Source: Saccoglossus kowalevskii
Lineage: Eukaryota > Hemichordata > Enteropneusta > Harrimaniidae
DNA length: 28,624 nucleotides
Reading direction: 5' to 3'
Assembly: GCF_000003605.2 (NCBI RefSeq)
Contig: NW_003155239.1
Span: 793,519 to 822,142, forward strand
Of this stretch, positions 20,100-28,624 are shown piece after piece. A program made the translations under genes and the position numbers. The notes below the pieces were generated by a model that was not told where the DNA came from, did not search any database, and saw nothing but the letters and a program-made list of their open reading frames with translations. Position 1 is the first letter of the stretch; every line of letters starts with the position of its first letter.

Positions 20100-23000
20100 T
20101 CAATCTTTCCTGTTCAACAAATACTATTATATAAAGGGTATTATATTCATATTGGATTTACTTGTGTTTGAAATAGTTCCAGGGAAAGTAGATAATTCTA
20201 CCCAGCCCCTTTCACTGCAGTGTGCGATAGAACCACCATCAACGTCGTGATTACCAGAATGTTCGTCATTCGTTTATTTTTAAAATCATAATTTTTGCCG
20301 ACGTTAAAAAACATTTACTTCTGTCGAGAAGGTACATACTCAAATCATTTGACATCACAAGCATTTGGGTTTTAGTTCTAGTCTAATCTAAATCGAACTC
20401 GAAATCAAGATTTGGATTTAATTGGATATGTTTAAATATCCGTATTTATTTTAAGCAATTTACTTGTGTTTGATAGAATAGTTGAAAGCATTGATGAAGA
20501 AATTATGATGAATGCACCATAGTTTGTATCTGCAACTACTAAATGGTGCCGCGAAACCGTTTACATAAGTCGCACGACTCGAGCCTTCTAGCGATGAAGC
20601 GATCGTGTGGTAATGTGGGACTTAGATGAAAATCGTTTATCGATATAGTCATTTAGAATGTATTAAATCTCATAAAATCGTCCTTTCTTTATCTGAGTCA
20701 CGGACCTGCTTTGTTGGTAGATGGACGACTTAATAGAAAGATGCATCGCGCATTGAAACATGTATACAACGTATGTTAGTGAAAATAGCATCAGATGTTC
20801 GTTTCATGTGATGGTTATTAATAAATAACACTCCAAACCTTACATACTCGAGCCTGTCGATGAACATTTTACCTGGATTGCGACGTAAAATGCTAAGTAT
20901 CAAGTATATGCGTTTTTGGAACCAGAGTAAGGTACACGATTGCGACGTAGATGCCAGAGTCATCAAATACTAGTAGACAACTCTGCTTGGTTTTTAAGTT
21001 GAAGTCGTTTGTCATCTGAAATACAAACCCGACTAAGCCCGATAGTGTGTTTTTGGAAATAAACTATGGTCGAAACGCCAACTGCTGCGTCGAAAATGAG
21101 TCACATTTGAAGATGCGTGGCGGCGCACCATATCGTTCTAGGGAAACGCTCCCCTGTGTTAACAGTATGATTAGTATCAATAATAATACAAACATCAGGC
21201 CATCGAGCAAAACTGTTAAATGTGAAGCAATGCTGTCACCATGGTAACCAATGCAGAAACAAGGAAATGTAACTGTGAGCATTTTTCACAACATTTATAC
21301 GTTTTATTTCTGAAGAAAAAGTTTTTTTTTTCTATCTCATATACCCTGAATTACAAGAGACAAGAGAATATAATCTTCGATTCTGTTCGAAGCTGTACTC
21401 TTACATTTCCCATGATTTATATCAAGTAGTCTTCGTGAAATCATTGTATGCCGGGTACAGTGGGATTATTGACGTCTGAGGTCTAGCACGTACATTCGTA
21501 ACTAAACCCCGCGTTGTCGAATTACTACCCGTCATGGAAAATTAACAGAAAATAAACCAGCAACTTGAATGGTGGCGCTGTACATCAAATAAATTAACAA
21601 GTCACAACACGTCCATTTCACGGCCGATAACACCTGTTCATCTGCACATCGGCGAACAGGGATGGTTATGAACTCAGTAAGACGGTGTTGTTATTGACGG
21701 TTGCATTGAACGATGGGGAAATGAACTTGTTTAAAACACACAGAGCAAACACTCACGAGCAGTATTTCCGTGACCTTCAGCGCATAATAGAGGTGATAGT
21801 TATCAGTTGAATACAACGCGGGGATTGTGGTGTTTACACACATGTCAAGTGTGTGTTTTCTAAACTGTACCACGCTACTTAGCACTTAATCAGTCCTTGG
21901 TTGTAGCACGTCTCCAGAGTGTCCGAGTCCGTGACCGACTCCGAGAATCGGGGTTTTGCACTATATCTGGTACGCCCACTATCCACCCATAGGCCTAAAA
22001 ACATATACGGGCGTAATGCATGACTCCTTTCATTGAAAGAACGCCTCGATGGGTTCATATTATAGTTATAAGATGTTTTACGGGCTGGTTTATTGCATGG
22101 TATTGTGTGATTGTGTTAATCAACAACGCGACTCATCAGATATTCCGGCCCATAGTAGAAAATAATTTGACAATGCTGTTGTTCTCGTTGTTTCTTGCCC
22201 ACGATACGCCCCCTCTCTTTGGTTGATTGGGAATGCGGTGCTGTAATGTAAAACTGTTTATCTAAATGCGCCACCCAAACAAGTCACTGTTTAATCCCAT
22301 CACCGTGCATAAATCAACTAGGTTTGCTTATTTTTGTTTTGTTGAAACATACACAATGTTCAAAACAACAATTTATTTCTTTTATTACCGCATTGGGAAG
22401 AAGTCCCTGGTTGCGTCAATCGACGGCCATATCAACAGGCAACACCGACATCAACAGGTGGTGGTTGGTGCCGTTTTTTTAAACTGTATAACACGTAGCG
22501 TAAATCCTATTAAAAATAAAGTACATATACACGGCCATGAATTGTGTGTTCTGATCTTAAGAAGATATTAACGTTCTTGACAATGTGGTGCGCCTGGCGT
22601 GAAAAAATGTCGCCGTTGATGTTTAATTTGTTTGTGTTCCGGTGGCTGTTTGGAATGCACCTAATCTTTGGCAGGCCAAGTCGTTGATTTCTCGGTATGT
22701 GTGGGTTGAGAGTGGCATAATGGTGTTTGCACTGCGAGTCTCGAAGTCCGCGCAACTGCTGAACTTAAATGTGTGAACTGAAAGCATGTGTCGACGTATA
22801 CGCTGATGTGTAAAGATTCCTGTCTCAACCGAACTCCGTGCATTGTTGTCTGTGAATGGGTTGTTACCTCATAATGACAGCAGGGTATTGTCATCGTGGA
22901 TAGATTCGCACGCCAGTATAGTCAATATTTAGCTTTCTAAAGTGACATCGACTTGGTTATGAACGGTCTGTTTGGGGCGAATACACTGGCGGTTCATTAC

Positions 23001-24370
23001 TGTGTATGTCCTCAATCACCACCACTCACTTTGACTTTTATCTTGGATTTTAAGTTCGCCTTTCTAACCGGTCACTTGCTGGTGTGTCTGACCTACGTGG
23101 GTATGGAGTACGAACACTAAGACGCGACGTGGGACAAATCTGACGGCACAGGTAGGTCGATCACGACATATACTGAGTAACTGCTTCAGTGGTTATCGGC
23201 GGATACACCAATACTTATTTCATATTTCGGTTTATTAACTTTCGTTTTTCACTGAGACACGAATGTCAAATCATGGATATAATCGAAGGTTTTATACAGA
23301 GTTCGTGGCCTCTAGTCATTTGATACAAAACAACGTGGATACAGTATGCAATTCTTTTTCTTGCGTTTTAACGCGAGACTTCCGGCAAGGCATTAATACT
23401 GCATGTGCCCCTGTAATGCCAAGCTACGCACCCTCTATATGAATGGAACATCCTGCACTTTTGTTGTTCGAATAATGCCAAGGAATGCTTTGTAATAAAA
23501 GGCATATTTCCTCTTCATCGTATTGTTGTGCTTCTGTAATTTCCATCCCATATATACGGAACAAAATACGATAGGCGTGGCTATATATGTACCCATCCTA
23601 TCCAAACGTATCTGGTAAGTCAGCTCAAACCTCGATATGATAACCATATTCATAAAAAAATATTCCTAATCAAAATATGATTCTAATGAAATCGGGATAA
23701 TCCATACAAACATAATCAAAGCAGCTGAATATTAGTCACCAAGGAAACATTGATATAAATCTACAAACACTAAATATAATAGGGGCGATAACTGTGGTAT
23801 AAATATGTAAAGCCTGACCTCAATCCCTTCTCCTCTCTTTGTTAAAAAAACACGATTCGGTGTGTTTATAAAAAATATTAATATCCGCGCCTCTGCCAAT
23901 TGACATACGCCTGCCACGCGCTGCTAGCTGTTAGTACCTAAACACACGCGTCAGACATGCGTCACTGGTCGAGCTAGACAATCGGTGAGATTGGTCCCTC
24001 TGCCTTTCGTCTTGATGCCGATATCGCCCAAGATTGCCGGACACGCCTAGACTCCAAGTTCAATGACGTTGTATTACGCCACAACACAGTGACGGTGAGT
24101 AGTAACCACGTCAACTTATTAACCCACCATTAATCACAAATGAGCTGGCATAAATAATATGAGTGATCGAGTTGGCCGCTATAGTCGAATCGGTACGGAG
24201 TGTTTTAGGGTAGCTGCCATATACCTGGCTGCTTTTGTCCCATCGCACAATACGTTCGCATTTATCTTTGTCGTGTATAGTTTAGGATGGGTTATAAAAA
24301 ACAGGCGACACAGAGCGTTGAATGCTGACAGCGTGACAATTAATGTACTCTGCCATTATTCCAAACCTTC
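20100..24370. other. Intergenic, no gene seen
   Basis: No recognised domain in any frame. A perfect X-box motif lies at 21235. A GC- and CpG-richer stretch at about 23910-24095 ends in a donor-like GACG|gtgagta at 24094 and could be a promoter or leader exon for a gene beyond the window. Confidence 0.4.
21235..21248. promoter_or_regulatory. Perfect X-box (RFX) motif
   Basis: GTCACCATGGTAAC fits the RFX consensus GTYNCCATRGNAAC at all 14 positions. X-boxes drive ciliary genes in animals; no target gene is visible nearby. Confidence 0.45.
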
Positions 24371-24373
24371 TTC

Positions 24374-24567
24374 ATGAAACTGGCGTCGATCATACAGACC
24401 GTGATCATATTTACAATCATTGAATTGGACTTTGCTCGTCGGGGGTTATTGAATGAATATCAGTATGATCATTGGGTATCGGGGTCATCCCCATCAATGA
24501 CCTTACACTGGCTTTCTAGACCTAAAATTCCAGTCACGCCATGCATACCGCCTACTACAACGGCCAC
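24374..24567 (+). other. Speculative first coding exon of a secreted or membrane protein
   Basis: An ATG at 24374 opens MKLASIIQTVIIFTIIELDF, which looks like a signal peptide or membrane anchor, followed by about 45 residues rich in Pro, Ser and Thr. The frame stays open to an ACGAG|gtaata donor-like site and would stop immediately after it (TAA). No homology is recognised and no second exon was found. It may well be chance. Confidence 0.15.
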
Positions 24568-24599
24568 GAGGTAATATATCCTGAAAACTATAATATTTA

Positions 24600-27300
24600 T
24601 AATATTATCAAAATTATAACGTCGTGTCCGTGTCGGCGTTTTTTATTTTTCACCCATGTGAACCAAGGCATGGCGAGAATGATTTAAACCACCTATATAA
24701 TGTTACACTTGACGTGGTCTGGTTTCATTAAAAAAATATATCTCTATCATAAAAAGAACGAGTCACTGCTTCGCCAGTGTACCCCGGCAGGGTATAACGG
24801 GAAACAGTTTAGAGGCGTAGTCAGCGGAACCTGGGCTGTGACAAATGCACTGTGATTTATGCTAACTTCCATTGTCTCTCAGGAAACTTATTGCGTTTAG
24901 AACACAGTGCCGTGTATATTGTATATGTATATGATAGAACATATCCATCGACCATAGTTGATTGCATCTCTCCCTCACCCTATTGTCAAGTCGGATACTG
25001 TGTTGTTTTATTAGTCTTTCCCATGTTAAGTCACCGGGGCTGGCGATGCCATTGGAACTAACGTGTTGGTCCTGTAGTGTGTTTAAACTGGGGGTTTATT
25101 CGCTGTATCCCTGCCTACACACGCCCATTTAAAGTTGTCTGTCCTTCGCACAGACATGCTACGACTTGTCAAGCTATGTGGAATGTATTTCACCTAGCTG
25201 TATTTATAGTTCTAAGCGAGTGTGTGCCTTTGTTAGGCTTGAATAAATTAGACAAGCAAAGGTTGAGTGGTTCTCTGGTACGCGGCTAATGCCCGCACTA
25301 TAGCACCGACATAGCGACATATTAAGCTCTCGTCGCGCGGGTACTAACTACTAGCTAAAACAAGCACAATAGAACTTGATGAGCTATTTGTTTTTAAATC
25401 TGTGCTTGTCATTGCTCGTAAATTCGTGCCACGTTTTCAGTGCGCGCTCGCTCTTAGGACCTTTTTTAAACAACTGAGTCGTTTAAAAGAACAATTGCGT
25501 ATCTATCGCCATGGGCCAACATATCCAACAACGCAGCAAATCGCTACCCGCAGGTGTCGGTGAAAGTCGGAAACAATAAACTTTCGAACTTATTACAGTT
25601 TTATTATGGGCAGCTGGCCCCTGGCAGCTACGTGGATAAGTTTTGCTCTTATTTCCATTGAGTTGGCTGCAGTGTGAAATGCATTTCATTGTACCCCACC
25701 AGTGTGTACTTGTTCTGTTGTGTGATACGGAGATACTGTCAAGCTAATGGTCCAGAAAGTACCAAAAAGCCACGATCTGTTGTGACCCCAGATTTCATAT
25801 GAGCCATACATAATTGTGCGATATGGCCCACAAGGGACACTATTAGGATTGTTGTGTATTTGCCCGAGATACAATATCTTGATGCGTTCAATTTTAAACT
25901 TTTTTTTTTAAAAAACATATACTTGAAATTGCATGAATGACCGGCTAAACAAAGTGCCGAAATTTATCGAGTTTGTAGGTGGCTCTGGGTTGCCGTAACG
26001 TTTGAAATATATATGCTAGTATATATGGTGAACATATTATTTTAAACGGGACTTTGGATGTTTTACCCACATCACCACCCCGGAATCAGGGCCACGGAGA
26101 ATGGCGTGAAATTAAATGAACGATATTGTACAATGCGCTTGTTTCTTCTAACACCTTAATCTCGATCCAGAACATGTCTCGTATCGCTTTTAACTGGTTG
26201 AATGACTTAGTCGATACAATATGTTCCGAATGGCATTTCTTTGGTTTGCAAGTGTATTTCACCTTCAACAATCTTAATACAATGACATGTTAGTGTGTCC
26301 CAGTGGACACGCGTGAAAATACTGAAAATACCGACAACTCTGTCAAGCTTGTTGAGCGCCAGGTGAATTTAAAAACAACTTCTGTCTGTTTCGCCACGGT
26401 TGTATGTACTGCCAGGTGCCAAAGACTTGTATACACCAGGGACGTGACTCACATCTCATGTTTTATAACCGTGGTAATTTATTTACTACGGCGAACGGTC
26501 CTGAGCGATGGATCCAGACAAGTCTGAAGCCTCGGGGTGAACGCCACGTAAGCTGCATTCGTCGAATCGATGCTTCACACGCGAAGAGGCATATCTTCTA
26601 CTTCACTTTGTGTAAATGTTTAGGGGTATTTACTCATAATATAACAACACAAATATTGAATTCTGGCCCAAACCGCACGTGTGTATGTCTATACGAGTGA
26701 GATTGACATATTTAAAACGAGCTGAGATGACCGTGCGTCAGATGAATCCAAAAGATAGGTTATAGCGGGATACGAATACGCGGGCCGGGATTGTCATGAC
26801 GAACGAGTTCGCAATATTAGACTTCGTCTTCCAATATCGTCCTTTTTTATGAGTATATTAACCTGCCATAATGGGCACGTTGTACATTACACCTGTATCC
26901 AGTCTAATATAAGTGACCGTCTCAACGTCCCAATGGACTTACAATTGAACGGTAATTTATTGGTTATCGCTCCCTTGTGTAGATACAGGTGTCTCTATCC
27001 TAACATCTTAAATTAAAATATAGCAATCACTAGGTCGTTAAAATGACATCTCGAGTACTGTGCAGAGTTAAACTGTTGATATCAGCCACAGGAAGTTATT
27101 AATACTGCGAAGGGAATAGTGATATTGAACACGTTTTTTGTCGTAGTGCACATTCCTTCTTAAAAGTTTCCGCCTTTGTGTTTTGTTGGCATACTGTGTA
27201 TAGTAGTTTTAATCATTCAAACCTTTCGTTTGATTACTCGGCTGCTTTGCGATCAGATGTCCCCTCTCATGGGTAGCCGAACTATCTCCGGATCGATAAA
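24600..27300. other. Intergenic, no gene seen
   Basis: Only short open frames (under 100 codons) without recognisable domains. AT-rich palindromic sequence near 24588-24608. No RNA gene or transposon termini were identified. Confidence 0.4.
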
Positions 27301-27446
27301 CAGGGGCGGATCTAGGATTCTGGAATAGGGGGGGCCGATAAGTTGGGCTAAGGCCAAGTTCGCGAGCGCCGATGGCGCAAAGCCATGTTGGTTGTTGAAA
27401 ATTAGGGGGCTGCGGCCCCCTCGGCCCCCATCTAAATCCGCCAATG
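27301..27446. mobile_element. MITE-like non-autonomous DNA transposon, about 145 bp
   Basis: The left end CAGGGGCGGATCTAG and the right end, read inverted, CATTGGCGGATTTAG share GGCGGAT(C/T)TAG. Further in, GGGGGCCGA occurs inverted at both ends (about 27330-27338 and 27421-27429). The element is flanked by GATAAA on each side (27295-27300 and 27446-27451), consistent with a target-site duplication. It is strikingly GC-rich compared with its surroundings, has an internal GGGGGC-n-GCCCCC hairpin and encodes nothing. CA ends would suit a hAT-type element, but the family is not established. Confidence 0.7.
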
Positions 27447-27451
27447 ATAAA

Positions 27452-28490
27452 TATCGTCTTCGGCATCGGGCAAGAGGTCACGTGTCTACACAGTTATATT
27501 AACTAAAGCGTTTTCCCAATTAGCGCCTGTTACGGACTGCGTACGTGTACTCATAGTGCACACTTTGACACGCCATCTGACTTTAGGAATTCGCATTCGT
27601 CTTTACGGTAAATAAGTTTATATTTTTCCTTTCTCTTTTCAAAATGTTTGGGTTTTTCAACCCACTAAATGGAAATATGTCTAATTTCCATACGCCGAAT
27701 CTGAGGAACTCTGACTAACCACGTAGTGGGGTTTGTATTTGGTGTTGGTCTGTCCGCCATAACAAAGCGACCATTGTATATAGTAACGTGAACTATGCGG
27801 GTTATCTACAAACTATTTAAATTTAACTAAAACTGTCGAGTCCGTTTTCAGAAAAAATCGATATTTTACAACAATATTTGTACACATGTGGTGAGAACAA
27901 TACAGGAGTGTAAAATATAAGTTGTTTTTGTCTGGTTGCATTATTTCAATTGTATCTGCTTGGATTTAAAGCGGGGGACGGAGTCGACATTTGCGCACGC
28001 GACAGGCGGCGTAGCGTGTCGCCTAGGACTCAATTCCCGCGGGTGTGCAGGTGTTGTTGTAAGCATCTGGGAAATACTGAAAATGACAGGCCGAATTAGA
28101 ATGCGTTTGCACTGTCAATAACGTAGTCCCCTTCGCCTATTTCAGAACTTAACGGTATGCACCATTTATGACGCGACTCGTCTGATAAATAAACAGAGAC
28201 ATGCTAAAAATACAAAACTGCCTCTCGTCGGTCATTTTGGAATCGACTCTTAAAAAATATTGTTGCGTATATATGTAAACGTTGATATATTTAAATGAAA
28301 CTGAGTAGCCCAAATACTACCGTCACTGCATGCATTGAAAAAAACTAATCGTACTGAAAAAAAAATATTTTTAACTGATTTTTCAAGTATTTAGCACATT
28401 TTGAGTAAACCCAGAAACCGGAAATAGAATTACTTCATGGAAATGCTCCACAGTATGTGGGAGAGATGCATTGCATGTCACGTTGTTTCA
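27452..28490. other. Intergenic, no gene seen
   Basis: Non-coding AT-rich sequence; one 61-codon open frame at 27936-28121 has no recognised content. Confidence 0.4.
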
Positions 28491-28491
28491 A

Positions 28492-28515
28492 AACACACAC
28501 ACACACACACACACA
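28492..28515. repeat. AC dinucleotide microsatellite
   Basis: About twelve uninterrupted AC units, ending in acatac. Confidence 0.95.
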
Positions 28516-28550
28516 TACTTGTATTGCTAATATGTTCCGAGGACTCCATT

Positions 28551-28592
28551 GGATTAACTTTTAATATAGTTGAATTAACTTTTAATATAGTT
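28551..28592. repeat. Two-copy 21-bp tandem duplication
   Basis: The unit GAATTAACTTTTAATATAGT plus T occurs twice in a row, the first copy beginning ggattaac. Identical apart from one base near the junction. Confidence 0.9.
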
Positions 28593-28624
28593 GCGATATG
28601 AACTCGATAAAACGCGTCCTATAT

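Noticed and set aside
26404-26700. 98-codon open frame
   Set aside because: No domain and no flanking exon structure; probably chance.

Overview
This is an AT-rich, CpG-containing eukaryotic window, almost certainly from an invertebrate animal. Short GT-AG introns interrupt a metazoan-type gene, and microsatellites, minisatellites, a MITE-like element and a tRNA-derived SINE-like head lie between or inside the coding parts. No prokaryotic, viral or organellar gene is apparent. The phylum cannot be fixed from this sequence alone.

The only gene I can support is a complete 12-coding-exon member of the SLC23 / nucleobase-ascorbate transporter (NAT) family on the + strand (8878..18350). All eleven introns have GT and AG ends and the phases agree throughout, giving an open reading frame of 603 residues plus a stop. 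It keeps the TM8 motif [12 protein letters not shown], the [14 protein letters not shown] loop and a NAT signature [10 protein letters not shown]. Three positions differ from the vertebrate ascorbate carriers: QQ replaces the TM1 QH pair, Thr replaces the usual TM3 Phe, and Glu replaces the first Pro of the signature. Its substrate may therefore be a nucleobase or something else rather than ascorbate.

Layout: 1..8853 holds no recognisable coding gene, but contains a 32-bp direct repeat, X-box-like and nuclear-receptor-like palindromes, a possible promoter plus non-coding first exon near 2090..2228, a 21-bp-arm hairpin at 4767..4841 and a 21-bp minisatellite at 5214..5463. 8854..18350 is the transporter gene. 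Intron 2 is almost wholly a tetranucleotide microsatellite, intron 1 has a 19-20 bp minisatellite, intron 8 a CTCF-like motif, and intron 11 two in-frame acceptors. 18351..~18790 is the 3' UTR with overlapping AATAAA signals. The rest, to 28624, is apparently intergenic, with a tRNA-like SINE head (minus strand, ~20021..20093), a perfect X-box at 21235, a speculative signal-peptide exon at 24374, a 145-bp MITE with target duplication at 27301..27446, an AC microsatellite and a short tandem duplication.

I found no clearly undescribed multi-gene system. The strongest leads are the transporter's changed substrate-site residues, its unusual splice sites around the microsatellite intron, the tandem acceptors before the last exon and the 4.8-kb hairpin.
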